From Planctomycetota bacterium (lineage in GTDB: Bacteria > Planctomycetota > Phycisphaerae > Phycisphaerales > Phycisphaeraceae): 64,000 nt of DNA. The first letter of the stretch is position 1. Every line of letters begins with the position of its first letter. Position numbers and translations under genes: made by a program. Below, in pieces: positions 28,614 through 37,431 of this stretch. Under the pieces are notes generated by a model, which did not search any database, had not been told where the DNA came from, and saw only the letters and a list, made by a program, of their open reading frames with translations. The stretch is from contig CP066225.1 of NCBI GenBank assembly GCA_016350165.1, forward strand, positions 1,550,001 to 1,614,000, given 5' to 3'.

Positions 28614-29339
28614 ATGAAGGCAAAGATTGTTCTCATGGCGGCTGCACTCACTTCCGCGAGCATTATCACAACAACGACTCACGCTGCAGAGGTAACTTAC
28701 AATTCTGGTTATTCGCTATCTGCGACAAGTGGAACATTGGACGGTGGGGTGCCGATTTTATTACCACAGTTTGACAAATCATTGGGTGAGTTGGATTCAG
28801 CGATCGTAACGATTACTGGAAGTTTGTCGGCAGAGATTGAAGTTGAGAATAACTCATCGTTTGCGTTGAGTTTGAATGAGTTATTGTTGACGGGAAGCGT
28901 GAGATTGCTTGGGCCTTATACGCAGGCGAACTCACCTCAGATAACGATGACTAGCTCGACAGCGGCACCATTGGGAGCGTCTGACGGTGTTGCAGGTTCT
29001 GGTTCGGACTATGGTGAATTTACGATTTCGACTATAGAACAAGAGGCATCGGAGTACATTTCAGGTGTCGTTGTGACGCCACGCGTACCCGGTGCGAGTG
29101 GATTGGAAACATACATTGGTGATGGAAACATCTCATTACTCGCGCATGGAAGTGGCGGCGTTGCTTATAACGGTCCTGTATACAGTGAAGGCACACCTGA
29201 TTTTTCACTGGATACGATTGGGCTGAAGGCAACGGGTATTGCTTCGATCACGTACAACTATACGGCAGTACCTGAGCCAGCATCAATGGCGATGATGGGT
29301 CTTGGCGGTTTGATGTTACTCAAACGTCGCAGAAATTAA
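28614..29339 (+). CDS. PEP-CTERM protein, choice-of-anchor E type (copy 3)
   Basis: 241 residues with AGGAG upstream of the ATG. The signal peptide ends near TTHA. The family core is recognisable (LLPQFDKSLGEL, VTITGSLSAEIEVENNS) but more diverged than copies 1 and 2, with an extra loop near residue 145-160. It ends VPEPASMAMMGLGG...KRRRN. Same expected fate as its paralogs: export and exosortase processing. Confidence 0.86.
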   Translation: MKAKIVLMAAALTSASIITTTTHAAEVTYNSGYSLSATSGTLDGGVPILLPQFDKSLGELDSAIVTITGSLSAEIEVENNSSFALSLNELLLTGSVRLLGPYTQANSPQITMTSSTAAPLGASDGVAGSGSDYGEFTISTIEQEASEYISGVVVTPRVPGASGLETYIGDGNISLLAHGSGGVAYNGPVYSEGTPDFSLDTIGLKATGIASITYNYTAVPEPASMAMMGLGGLMLLKRRRN

Positions 29340-29916
29340 TGTAAACATGATGTAGATAAAAACTCACTAACATTTGTAAATTGAGTTGAATGTATCGTTA
29401 GTGAATTAATACGGCTATAGGAACTGAAGCACGATGATGTGCTTCAGTTTTTTTATAGCTAAATGGAATTGGGGGTAAGAAAAGGAGGTTTCCAAAATAT
29501 TAGGTGTAGTGGGTTATGCTCAGGGGGAACTCTCCTAAACCCTAAGCATGAGGATTTATTAACCCTGATGATTTGTTGCGTATTTCCCAGTGGTCAGATA
29601 GTAATTTCCGTCCAATAGTTATGTGTTGAAAAGGTGGATGGGGCGGATAGCGAGAATAAAACCGGGATTTAAGAAGTTTAATCGGTAGACAAGAACATTG
29701 AGTGTGTGTATTGAGCGTAGCACGTGAGGCAAACGTGCTGAGTTATTGCATGGATGCATGACGCGAATGGCGTTAGTTTTCTATGCGTGTTAGTCGATTT
29801 TCGGGCTATTCAGTGCATAGGATAGTTGTATGAATCAGCAGTCGGATTTGAAGATTTACATGTTGCTGATGCATTGACAAGTTCGTGGCACAAACACAAA
29901 TTAGGGTTCAAGCAAA
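29340..29916. other. gene-free stretch with hairpins
   Basis: 577 bases. After the terminator (29422-29456) there is an imperfect stem AGGAG-TTCC / GGAA-CTCCT (29483-29536) and a 7-bp inverted repeat AGCACGT / ACGTGCT (29719-29725, 29733-29739) about 180 bases before the acetyltransferase gene. No coding frame is supported. Confidence 0.45.
29422..29456 (+). terminator. intrinsic terminator after PEP-CTERM copy 3
   Basis: An 11-bp perfect stem AACTGAAGCAC / GTGCTTCAGTT (29422-29432, 29439-29449) followed by a T run. Confidence 0.9.
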
Positions 29917-30609
29917 ATGAGAGCATCAAAGACTTCGTCAAATCGGATGAAACAGGGAGAGGAATCACCTTTAAGGTCAAGAACGCATAATACGTCGCCG
30001 CATCGGTTGTCTGAATATTTGGATGATCGTTTTACGCAGTTGTCGCCGTTGCGTCCGAGGAAGGTCTCGAAGGTATCAACGATGCCTGTGATCTCGACGG
30101 AAGATTATGTGCTGCGTCCACAGAATCAAGATGACTTACCTCACATTGTTGCGTTTCAAAGAGATCCTGTGTTGATGAGATATTTTGGTGGGCCGGTAAC
30201 ACCTGAACGTGCGCGGCATCGATTTAACTTGGCGAGATGGCATTACCATGCGTTTGGTTATTCGGTGTTTACTGTGTTACGAAGTAGTGACAAGGAATTT
30301 GCAGGATTTGCGGGGCTAGTGCATTTAAATTTTGATTTCTCTGCGGCTGATACTGAGTTAGTGATTTGTTTAACGCAGCCAAATTGGAATCATCATATGG
30401 CGCGTGAGTTGGGCAATCGTTTGATGCGATATGCGTTTGAGGAATTGGAGAAGGATCGAATCTTTTTGAAGTTTGAGAAGCGTGATTATCCTTTGGGTCC
30501 AGTGATAAAGAGGGATTTTCATTTAAAGGGGATGCCACAGGCTGATGTGAAGAATTTTGATGGACGGACGTATGAGGTGATTGAAATTTTGCCGGGCTTG
30601 GTTGCTTAG
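29917..30609 (+). CDS. GNAT-family N-acetyltransferase (RimJ/RimL-like)
   Basis: 230 residues. From about residue 60 the protein follows the RimJ/RimL-type GNAT plan: YVLRPQNQDD, HIVAFQRDPVLMRYFGGPVTPERAR, YSVFTVLRSSDKEFAGFAGLVHL and a final helix region NRLMRYAFEELEKDRIFLK. The canonical Q/RxxGxG/A acetyl-CoA loop is weak (HMARELGNRL). The first ~55 residues are basic and Ser/Arg-rich with no domain. An alternative ATG at 30082 would give 175 residues, the usual family length, but the upstream codons look like the local coding style, so the longer start is kept. Substrate unknown. Confidence 0.8.
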   Translation: MRASKTSSNRMKQGEESPLRSRTHNTSPHRLSEYLDDRFTQLSPLRPRKVSKVSTMPVISTEDYVLRPQNQDDLPHIVAFQRDPVLMRYFGGPVTPERARHRFNLARWHYHAFGYSVFTVLRSSDKEFAGFAGLVHLNFDFSAADTELVICLTQPNWNHHMARELGNRLMRYAFEELEKDRIFLKFEKRDYPLGPVIKRDFHLKGMPQADVKNFDGRTYEVIEILPGLVA

Positions 30610-30627
30610 AATGAAATGAATAGAAAT

Positions 30628-30667
30628 AAAAACAGGCAGACGTACTGAAGTGCGCCTGCCTGTTTTT
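30628..30667 (+). terminator. intrinsic terminator of the GNAT gene
   Basis: A 12-bp stem AAAAACAGGCAG / CTGCCTGTTTTT (30628-30639, 30656-30667). Confidence 0.88.
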
Positions 30668-31490
30668 GATTTTGGATTCAATCGTATGTTGTTTTGTTTG
30701 ATTCAAATTTTGCTACGTGCTTGAGGCTTGTAGCTGCTGGTTATGTGATTTTGAATCAAATTGAGTCGTTGGTTGAGTCACGTTTAATACTGTGTACCTT
30801 TGCCCTGGATACATCGTTGCGTGCTACCAATTTCTCAACGCGTTGATGGGGTTGATGCTGTCTTGCGAACCCGGAAGTAATGACAGTATGCCTCATCAAC
30901 AACAACGGCTTGAGTGCGGTTCACCCTGGATCTGAATGAATCGAGCCCAATCTGGATTCTGTCTGCAAGCAGACGACGATTGAATCCATGTCCCACGGAA
31001 ACCTTTGCCCCGGAATCAAAGCCCCGGAATTTGCCCCCGATTATTATGCCTCCGGAAGGCTGGTTCCCCGGAATGTAATATCGACTTCAGCAAAGGGTGG
31101 AGTGCCCCACGGAGAAGCTGAAGAAGCAGCACAGACGGTACGGATTAGAGTCCCCTTCCCGACCCACGGAAACCCACGGAAAGAAATACGATCGTGAATG
31201 GAACGAACTTCTGTCGCATGTTTGTTTGAGTTGAACGGTCGTGGTTCAAAACTGGAAGCTATGCGACGAGTTTTACATCGTCTAAGGATAACCCTGTCTT
31301 TAATGTCACGTAAGTTTTATATGTCGCACATAAGATTTATCGGACAATTTAAGTAAAGATGCGAAATAGGAAATTGGTTGGAACTAAGTAGGCAATTCAA
31401 ACGTCTTACAAGAAATCGGGGTAGGTAACCTACAAAATAATGGATTGGGAACACGAAAGAGATCAATACATTTGATATTGGAGTTTTGAT
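30668..31490. other. 823-bp stretch without a supported gene
   Basis: It holds the hairpin-rich CCGGAA island described as a candidate RNA at 30842-31181. On either side (30668-30840 and 31182-31490) nothing further was recognised. The last part must carry the promoter of the coiled-coil protein gene. Confidence 0.45.
30842..31181. ncRNA. candidate structured RNA or decayed repeat element
   Basis: Several nested pairings lie close together. GTTGATG+CTGTC pairs with GACAG+CATCAAC (30851-30862 with 30882-30900, one bulge). TGGATTC and GTCTG pair with CAGAC and GAATCCA (30953-30965 with 30970-30988), closed by a CAAG loop. CTTTG/CAAAG encloses CCCCGGAAT just after 31002. The words CCCACGGA or CCGGAA occur nine times (30869, 30992, 31008, 31022, 31051, 31066, 31106, 31163, 31173), five of them at roughly 15-base steps. 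The stretch is C-rich inside otherwise G/T-rich DNA. It matches no RNA family I know; strand is undetermined. Confidence 0.3.
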
Positions 31491-32249
31491 ATGGCGTATC
31501 GCGTGAGTAATCTGATCGGTAGCTGTGTGGTGGTATTTGCGATGGGTGGTATTAGCGGACTTAGTTTTGCGGCTGAGGAAGTTGGTGCGACTCAGTTGGT
31601 ACAGCAGAGTGCGGAGGTCAATGAAGCACAGCTGGCTGAAGAAGAAGGCAATGCACAGGCCAATCGTCGCGTGCACATGCTGAGTATACAGGTGGAAGAT
31701 TTAAAGCGTGAGAATACGAACCTGAAGAAAGAGATGCTGCAGATGAAAAAGGAGCTTGAGCGTTTGCAGTCATTGGAGTCGAGGTTGATTGTGCTTGAAA
31801 CGTTGGTTGGTGATGGGAAGGTTACTGAGGGTGGCGAGGTTGCAGTGACGGATGGGAATGTTGTTGAGAAGCCGAAGTATCAGTACAAGTATGATTTGGT
31901 GTGGGATCGTAAGAAAGTAAAAGTGCGTAACCCTGATGATGATGGTGGTATTTATCGTGAAGATCGTACGATAACTGATCCATCACGTGTTGGTGTGCGT
32001 GTGTTGTTTAAGAATAATGATTCGGTGCCGATGCGGTTTACGATACCGATGAAGGTGTATAGTAAGGAACGTGTTGGTGGTCGGCCTGACTCGAGAGATG
32101 AGTTGGGATCGGGGATTGAGAGTACACCTGTGCTACAGCCGGGCGAGTTGTATGAGTTTACGAAATGGATTCGTATGGATCATTCAACACGAGCGAAGTT
32201 TGTTGAGGTGGTTGATGTGAAAGGTTATACAACACCTATGGGTCAATGA
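31491..32249 (+). CDS. secreted coiled-coil protein, family shared with 34186 gene
   Basis: 252 residues. The signal peptide ends near SFA. A heptad-type coiled coil follows at about 58-105 (HMLSIQVEDLKRENTNLKKE, continuing MLQMKKELERL). The C-terminal domain carries VGVRVLFKNNDSVPMRF, a GGRPDSRDELGSG loop and LQPGELYEFTKWIRM, then FVEVVDV. The last domain aligns with that of the protein at 34186 (VGVRSMFQN, APGETCEFTKW, SVKVVGV), so the two are paralogs around an MFS transporter gene. Probably periplasmic and oligomeric through the coiled coil. I know no named family for the C-terminal domain. It has its own terminator, so it is not obligately co-transcribed with the transporter. Confidence 0.7.
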   Translation: MAYRVSNLIGSCVVVFAMGGISGLSFAAEEVGATQLVQQSAEVNEAQLAEEEGNAQANRRVHMLSIQVEDLKRENTNLKKEMLQMKKELERLQSLESRLIVLETLVGDGKVTEGGEVAVTDGNVVEKPKYQYKYDLVWDRKKVKVRNPDDDGGIYREDRTITDPSRVGVRVLFKNNDSVPMRFTIPMKVYSKERVGGRPDSRDELGSGIESTPVLQPGELYEFTKWIRMDHSTRAKFVEVVDVKGYTTPMGQ

Positions 32250-32302
32250 GCGGTAAGTGGTTGAGCGACGACTGAAGGTGTTATGAAATTAAGATGATAA
32301 AG

Positions 32303-32330
32303 GCTGCGAATCGAGGTTCGCAGCTTTTTT
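32303..32330 (+). terminator. intrinsic terminator
   Basis: An 8-bp perfect stem GCTGCGAA / TTCGCAGC (32303-32310, 32317-32324) with a 6-base loop and a T run. Confidence 0.88.
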
Positions 32331-32440
32331 TATAGGCCCAGTCAGGAGACTCGTTCGTCGCTTGGCGCTATTGTCCTATTGATTGGGGTGGGAGCTCTCT
32401 TGAAACCGATAAAGAATCGGGGTTATAGCGGATAATAAAG

Positions 32441-33844
32441 ATGGCTGATCAAAAAAGCGGATCGTTCTGGTGGTGGATCAAATCAGCGAAAGCAAAACCT
32501 ATTACGCGTGATGTTGGGAAGATCAGGAGCCAATATTTTTTCTGGCGTAATGAGATTTTGATCACGAGTATGATGGGGTATGCGGTCTTTTATTTTGTGA
32601 GGAAGAATATCAGCGCAGCGATGCCTGGGATTGAATCTGATCTTGGGATTTCAAAGACACAGCTGGGTTTGTTTTTGACGATGCATGGGTTGTTGTATGG
32701 CACGTCAAAGTTGGTAAACGGCTATCTTGCGGATAGAGCGAACCCGAGGATCTTCATGGCGTTGGGTTTGATCTTGTGTGCGATCATGAATTTTGGATTT
32801 GGGATGAGTAGTGCGGTTTGGTTGATGGGTTTATTCTGGATGGTGAATGGGTGGACGCAAGGGATGGGATTCCCGCCTTGCGTGAAGATGTTGACACACT
32901 GGTTTACGCTGAAGGAACGTGCGACGAAGTTTTCAATTTGGAATATTGGGCATTCGCTGGGTGCTGCGATTATCGTGGTTTTTGCGGCATGGCTGACGAC
33001 GACTTATGGATGGCGATATGCGTTTTATGTGCCGGGGGTGATCGCGATTGGGTATGCGGTATTGTTGTTGATAGGCCTGAGAGATGTACCAGAGACGGTG
33101 GGGCTACCTCCGGTGGATGTCTATGAGAAGGTTAGACGAGGCGAGATTGATAGTTTGGATGATGTGAGTGAGGAGGAAGAGGAAGCGTTGGAGAAAGCGG
33201 ATGAGGATTTAAGTCCGAAAGAACATAATGCGTACATTATGAAGCATGTGTTTAAGAATCCATGGGTATGGATGGTGAGTACCGCGATGTTTTTTGTATA
33301 CATTATGCGGTACGCGATTTTGGATTGGGGGCCAACGTTTTTGAAGCAGAATAGTGGTTTTGATTTGAGTGCTGCGGCTGGGTTAACTGCGTTATTTGAA
33401 GTCATGGGGATTATTGGGGTGGTGGCGAGTGGTTATATTACGGACTTGATTTTCAAGGGACATGCTTCACGAACGTGCCTGGTTTATATGGTTTTTTGTG
33501 GGGTGGCGTTGTTGTTATTCTGGCAGTTGCCGAGCGAGATGATTGGGGTGAAGGTTGGATTTTTGATTGCATCGGGGTTCTTCATTTATGGGCCTCAATG
33601 TTTGGTGTCGGTTATTGCTGCGAACTTGGCGACGAAACGTGCTGCGAGTACGGCTGTGGGTATGACGGGATTCTTTGCTTATCTTTCAACGATTATTTCG
33701 GGCGTTTTCTTAGGATGGATGGTTGAGAAGTATGGATGGAACATCGCGTTTGCGATGATGTTTATTGCAGCGGTCGCAGCGGCGGTGCTTTTCCTTGTTG
33801 GTTGCTTTACGGATGATAGCGGACAGAGTCTGCATTCGGAATGA
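32441..33844 (+). CDS. MFS transporter, organophosphate:phosphate antiporter (GlpT/UhpC) type
   Basis: 467 residues and twelve predicted membrane helices in two halves joined by an acidic loop (about 225-260, SLDDVSEEEEEALEKADEDL). Segments typical of the OPA family are visible: AVFYFVRKNISAAMPGIESD, SKTQLGLFLTMHGLLYG, NGWTQGMGFPPCVKMLTHWF and NIGHSLGAA. Such proteins exchange sugar phosphates or glycerol-3-phosphate for phosphate, or sense them (UhpC). The substrate cannot be read from sequence. It lies between two paralogous secreted coiled-coil genes. Coding is strongly G/T-ending (TTG, GTG, GCG), the reverse of genes at both ends of the window. Confidence 0.87.
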   Translation: MADQKSGSFWWWIKSAKAKPITRDVGKIRSQYFFWRNEILITSMMGYAVFYFVRKNISAAMPGIESDLGISKTQLGLFLTMHGLLYGTSKLVNGYLADRANPRIFMALGLILCAIMNFGFGMSSAVWLMGLFWMVNGWTQGMGFPPCVKMLTHWFTLKERATKFSIWNIGHSLGAAIIVVFAAWLTTTYGWRYAFYVPGVIAIGYAVLLLIGLRDVPETVGLPPVDVYEKVRRGEIDSLDDVSEEEEEALEKADEDLSPKEHNAYIMKHVFKNPWVWMVSTAMFFVYIMRYAILDWGPTFLKQNSGFDLSAAAGLTALFEVMGIIGVVASGYITDLIFKGHASRTCLVYMVFCGVALLLFWQLPSEMIGVKVGFLIASGFFIYGPQCLVSVIAANLATKRAASTAVGMTGFFAYLSTIISGVFLGWMVEKYGWNIAFAMMFIAAVAAAVLFLVGCFTDDSGQSLHSE

Positions 33845-34185
33845 TGTTTTATCGATAGCACGTGATAGATATGTTGTGCGGCAAGCTCAGTTTGAATGTA
33901 AAAAAATCTGGTTTTATTTGACGGGTTATGTTACAAACATAGATGGTTTTCGTGCGCCGTACGAAAACGATAAGTAGGTGAGATGATAAGGGATGTCAGG
34001 GTGTGGTTGCAGGTTGAGGTGATGGTTGGGCCGGGCGCGTTTCAATGCGTTTGAATTGAATTCTCAATGTTAAGACCAGTTGTAGGTCTGAAATATGATT
34101 GCAGACGTCTTAAGTGTTAGCTGTAATGATTTCGGGGCATTGAGAAGAGCGATGACGCAGACAGCTAAGACATTGAAAGGAGATA
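33845..34185. other. intergenic region with an inverted repeat
   Basis: 341 bases. A perfect 8-bp inverted repeat GTTTTCGT / ACGAAAAC (33946-33953, 33961-33968) around GCGCCGT lacks a T tail, so it is an operator or weak terminator candidate. AAGGAG directly precedes the next gene. Nothing else seen. Confidence 0.45.
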
Positions 34186-35133
34186 ATGATGGTGCAAAGC
34201 ATGCAAGAAACAGGCTTAAAGGCGATCGTGTGTGTGATGGTAGCTGTGATTGGGTTGAGTTTTTCAATGGGGATGGCAGAAGAAAAGAATCCGGGTATCT
34301 CGGTTGGCGGTGATACATCGAGGACCCCTGTGAAATATGGAGATAAAGAAAAAGAGAAGAAAAAGGAAGATGATAAAAAGAAGGAAAATGCTGATTTTAT
34401 CATCAAGTTGCCTAACCGAACATCGACGGTGACTTACGATTCGGATAGTCGGAGGGTGAGGCATTTAGAAAATGAGGTTGATGATTTAGAGGATGATAAT
34501 GATCGCTTACGTCGAAAGGTTAATGATCTACAAAGTCAGTTAAGCAATCAAGAAAATATCAACAAACAAATTGTTGACAAAGTTAAGTCGATGGATCGTG
34601 AGATCAAGAATTCACAAAATGAGAAGGATGATGAACTTGAGAAAATGCGTGAGCAGATGCTGAACATGACCCGGTCGGCAAAACAGTCTGGTGAATCGGC
34701 AGCACGCCAAAGTGTGGCAGCACTCAGGATGGCGATGGATTCAGAATGGGAGTGGGGATATGACCTGATGAGAGACGAGCAGATGGGTGAAATGTACTTC
34801 CAGCATGAAGATGGGAAGACGAGCACACAGCGGTTTTGGAGTGTCAATCGGAAGAAGATTGGTGTGCGATCAATGTTCCAGAATACAAGTGAGAGAACGG
34901 GGAAATTTTTCCTGAAGTTTGCTGTGGTGGGTAAGGAAGAGGTTGAGGGGATACCGGAGACTGGAACGCTGCTTGGTACGACTGTTTATACGACGCCTGA
35001 GCTGGCACCGGGTGAGACTTGTGAGTTTACCAAGTGGGTGCCTGTGAAGAATTCGAACGATGTGAGGAGTGTGAAGGTTGTGGGCGTGATGAGGCGGTTT
35101 GAAGTTAAGAATGCGAAGCCGAACCCTTGGTGA
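34186..35133 (+). CDS. secreted coiled-coil protein, paralog of 31491 gene
   Basis: 315 residues with AAGGAG ahead of the ATG. The signal peptide ends near GMA. A Lys/Asp/Glu-rich linker (about 45-70) is followed by a long coiled coil (about 85-165, RHLENEVDDLEDDNDRLRRK and on) and a C-terminal beta domain with VGVRS-type start, TGKFFLKFAVVG, APGETCEFTKWVPV and VRSVKVVGV. The last ~100 residues align with the 31491 protein, while the coiled coil is about twice as long. Presumably periplasmic. A stepped terminator follows. Function unknown. Confidence 0.7.
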   Translation: MMVQSMQETGLKAIVCVMVAVIGLSFSMGMAEEKNPGISVGGDTSRTPVKYGDKEKEKKKEDDKKKENADFIIKLPNRTSTVTYDSDSRRVRHLENEVDDLEDDNDRLRRKVNDLQSQLSNQENINKQIVDKVKSMDREIKNSQNEKDDELEKMREQMLNMTRSAKQSGESAARQSVAALRMAMDSEWEWGYDLMRDEQMGEMYFQHEDGKTSTQRFWSVNRKKIGVRSMFQNTSERTGKFFLKFAVVGKEEVEGIPETGTLLGTTVYTTPELAPGETCEFTKWVPVKNSNDVRSVKVVGVMRRFEVKNAKPNPW

Positions 35134-35712
35134 GAAGATTGATGTTGTAAAGAGGGGAATAGAGGGGGGGGGATGCCCTGCTCTACGATGGAATAATTGA
35201 GCTGATATTAGGTTTGATGAGAAGGCTGCGACCTAGCAGAAATCTAGGGAGCAGCCTTTTGATTTATGGAGAGAAAGGCTTGATGGGGGAAATATGACGT
35301 ATGTCTTTATTTGATAGGGAGATGTGGGACCAGGCTGATAGGGGGTAAAAAGAGTGGTATCGGTAAGGTTTCAGGAGGAGCAAGGGAAAGCCTGTAGATA
35401 GCAAAAAATAGGGATGAGATAATCTTCAGTAAGTGTGGAGAGATTTACCAAAAAGAGCGTGGATTGGCTACAATGTGACGCGAACAGATGTATGAAGCTG
35501 ACACAGGGGACAGTGGTGAGGGGGAGTGGCTGTCAGCGGCTCGAAAAACTCAAAGCGCATGGATATGGATTGGAGCGGGTCGTGGGTCGAGCGATTTGAG
35601 TTGAGCGTAAAAATGAGACGAATCGGCAGCGGAATAAAAGGTATTCTGCAGCTGACGATTGTATGAGTGCAGTGAACAACGAAGAAGTTGAGACTGTTGG
35701 AACAGGAATGAT
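35134..35712. other. gene-free stretch before the ketosynthase operon
   Basis: 579 bases. A terminator sits at 35222-35260. The remainder is G-rich on the plus strand and must contain the promoter for the ketosynthase genes. No coding frame or further structure is supported. Confidence 0.45.
35222..35260 (+). terminator. intrinsic terminator with stepped stem
   Basis: AAGGCTGC / GCAGCCTT (35222-35229, 35251-35258) plus inner CCTAG / CTAGG across a 2x2 internal loop, then TT. Confidence 0.85.
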
Positions 35713-37047
35713 ATGAGTAGACGTGTTCTGATAACAGGTCTTGGACCGGTAAGCGGTCTGGGATTAGGCATTGATGAAAACTGGTCAGCGGCGACGGAAG
35801 GTCGCGGGGCCGTTAGACGGATAAAGAATTTTGATCCGAGTGGTTTTGCATGCCATGTAGCGGCAGAAGTAGCAGAACTGAAGGTGAAAAAATTTGTGCC
35901 CAAGAGTTACCGCAAGGCAACAAAGGTGATGGCACGTGATATTGAGATGGCGGTTGTGGCTGCGGACTTTGCGGCAAAGGATGCGGGACTGGCAACGCCT
36001 GGCACGTTGGATAATGGCGATGAATGTTCGTATGATCCGGCGCGTGTTGGCGCTCAGATTGGTGCTGGTTTGATTGCTGCGGATATCAATGAATTGACGA
36101 TGGCGTTGGCGGAATCGAAAGATGCTGACGGCAAGTTTGATATTCATAAATGGGGCGAAGAGGGGATGCAGCATTTGACGCCGTTGTGGTTGCTGAAGTA
36201 CTTGCCGAATATGCTGGCGAGTCATGTGGCGATTATTCATGACACACAGGGGCCGAGCAATACGATTACTTGTGGTGATTCATCAAGCGGCTTGAGCATT
36301 GGCGAGAGCATGCGTGTGATTCAACGTGGTAGCGCGGATGCTGGTTTCTGCGGTGGTGCTGAATCGAAGATCAACCTGATGGCGTTTATGCGTCAGGAAA
36401 TCAGTGATCGTTTGTGTAATGATCTGAATGAGATTGATGGTGGTGTTGCGAAGGTATTCGACGAAGCATCAACTGGTATGGTGCTTGGTGAAGGCGGAGG
36501 GATTGTGATTCTTGAAGCACTGGAAACCTATGAAGAGCGCGTGAAGTCAGAAGGCCACGAGCCTTATTGCGAGCTTGCAGGTTTTGGTGCGTCACAGACG
36601 GTGCATCGTGAGAGTCGTAACTGGAAGACTGATCCGAAAGGACGTTCGATTGCCAGTGCGATCAAGATGGCTATGCGTGAAGGTGGTGTTGAAGCAGACG
36701 AAATTGACGTGATTTACCCATACGGCAGCGGCATGCCAGATTATGATGCTGGTGAAGCTGCGGCCCTGAAGGCTGTGTTCGGCGAGCGTTTATCAGAGAT
36801 CCCAGTGGTGGCGATGAAGTCATTATTGGGAAGCTGTGGCGCTGGTGGCGGCGCGTTGGATGTATGTATTGCGGCGAAGAGCGTTAAGGAAGGCATAATA
36901 CCAGCGGTCGTAGGCCGCGAGAATCCGATTGCCGGTGTTAAGGGTAGTAATGCGAGCGAATCGAAAGAGATTGGTTGCGCATTGGTGCTGAGCACGGGTG
37001 TTGGTGGACAGAACACAGCGATTTTACTCAAGAAACACAGGGCTTAA
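35713..37047 (+). CDS. beta-ketoacyl synthase homolog lacking catalytic residues (KS-beta/CLF-like)
   Basis: 444 residues with a complete thiolase/KAS fold pattern: VLITGLGPVSGLG at the start, VLGEGGGIVILE, and GGQNTAILLKK at the end. The catalytic triad is missing. Ungapped alignment of TITCGDSSSGLSIGES with the FabF elbow puts Asp189 at the nucleophile Cys (a Cys sits two residues earlier). AHGTGT is replaced by PYGSGM (Tyr337 for His). GHxxAAAG is replaced by GSCGAGGG (Ser374 for His). Lys369 of the KS motif is kept. This is the pattern of chain-length-factor subunits that pair with a catalytic KS in type II polyketide synthases. The catalytic partner is encoded at 37424. Confidence 0.82.
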   Translation: MSRRVLITGLGPVSGLGLGIDENWSAATEGRGAVRRIKNFDPSGFACHVAAEVAELKVKKFVPKSYRKATKVMARDIEMAVVAADFAAKDAGLATPGTLDNGDECSYDPARVGAQIGAGLIAADINELTMALAESKDADGKFDIHKWGEEGMQHLTPLWLLKYLPNMLASHVAIIHDTQGPSNTITCGDSSSGLSIGESMRVIQRGSADAGFCGGAESKINLMAFMRQEISDRLCNDLNEIDGGVAKVFDEASTGMVLGEGGGIVILEALETYEERVKSEGHEPYCELAGFGASQTVHRESRNWKTDPKGRSIASAIKMAMREGGVEADEIDVIYPYGSGMPDYDAGEAAALKAVFGERLSEIPVVAMKSLLGSCGAGGGALDVCIAAKSVKEGIIPAVVGRENPIAGVKGSNASESKEIGCALVLSTGVGGQNTAILLKKHRA

Positions 37048-37071
37048 AAATAGCCTGGAAAGGAGCTTCCA

Positions 37072-37431
37072 TTGGGCAGAGACCATCGCAAATTAAGAGC
37101 ATTCGAGGCAGCAGACACACTCGCTCAGGTCGTGTACAAGGAAACAGCGGATTACCCAGAAGAAGGTTTGAAGACCATTCTTCGTAATGCAGCGATTCGC
37201 GTTCCTACAAACATTGTTGACGGTTGCGCTCGTTCAACAATGCGTGAGTACATCAATTGCCTGACGGTTGCGTTTGGTGCATTGCGTGAAGTTGGCTACC
37301 TCGTCGAGCTTTCCGAGAAGTTGGAATACATTGACGAAGAACGTTACGAAGTGATGAACGATGCGTATGACGAGTCAGCAAAGCTGCTGGCTGGGCTGAT
37401 CCGTTCTCTGAAGGAACGCAAGAGTGAGTAG
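37072..37431 (+). CDS. four-helix-bundle protein (23S rRNA intervening-sequence protein family)
   Basis: 119 residues with a TTG start supported by AAAGGAG 7 bases upstream. The pattern follows the S23/IVP four-helix-bundle family: FEAADTLAQVVYKETADYP, an NAAIRVPTNIVDGCARST turn in place of the common AAxSIxxNIAEG, YINCLTVAFGALREVGYLVE, and a last helix KLLAGLIRSL. These proteins were first met inside 23S rRNA intervening sequences, but most copies stand elsewhere and their role is unknown. Here it sits between two ketosynthase genes, and its stop overlaps the next GTG start by 8 bases, so it is translationally coupled. It could be an assembly or docking factor (inference). Confidence 0.82.
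   Translation: MGRDHRKLRAFEAADTLAQVVYKETADYPEEGLKTILRNAAIRVPTNIVDGCARSTMREYINCLTVAFGALREVGYLVELSEKLEYIDEERYEVMNDAYDESAKLLAGLIRSLKERKSE

Noticed and set aside
30992-31073. 15-base periodic words as a CRISPR array
   Set aside because: Repeats are only 7-8 bases and irregular, with no unique spacers of CRISPR size and no cas genes.
30988-31197. 69-residue open frame in the CCGGAA island
   Set aside because: No Shine-Dalgarno, low-complexity composition set by the repeated words, and no family signal.
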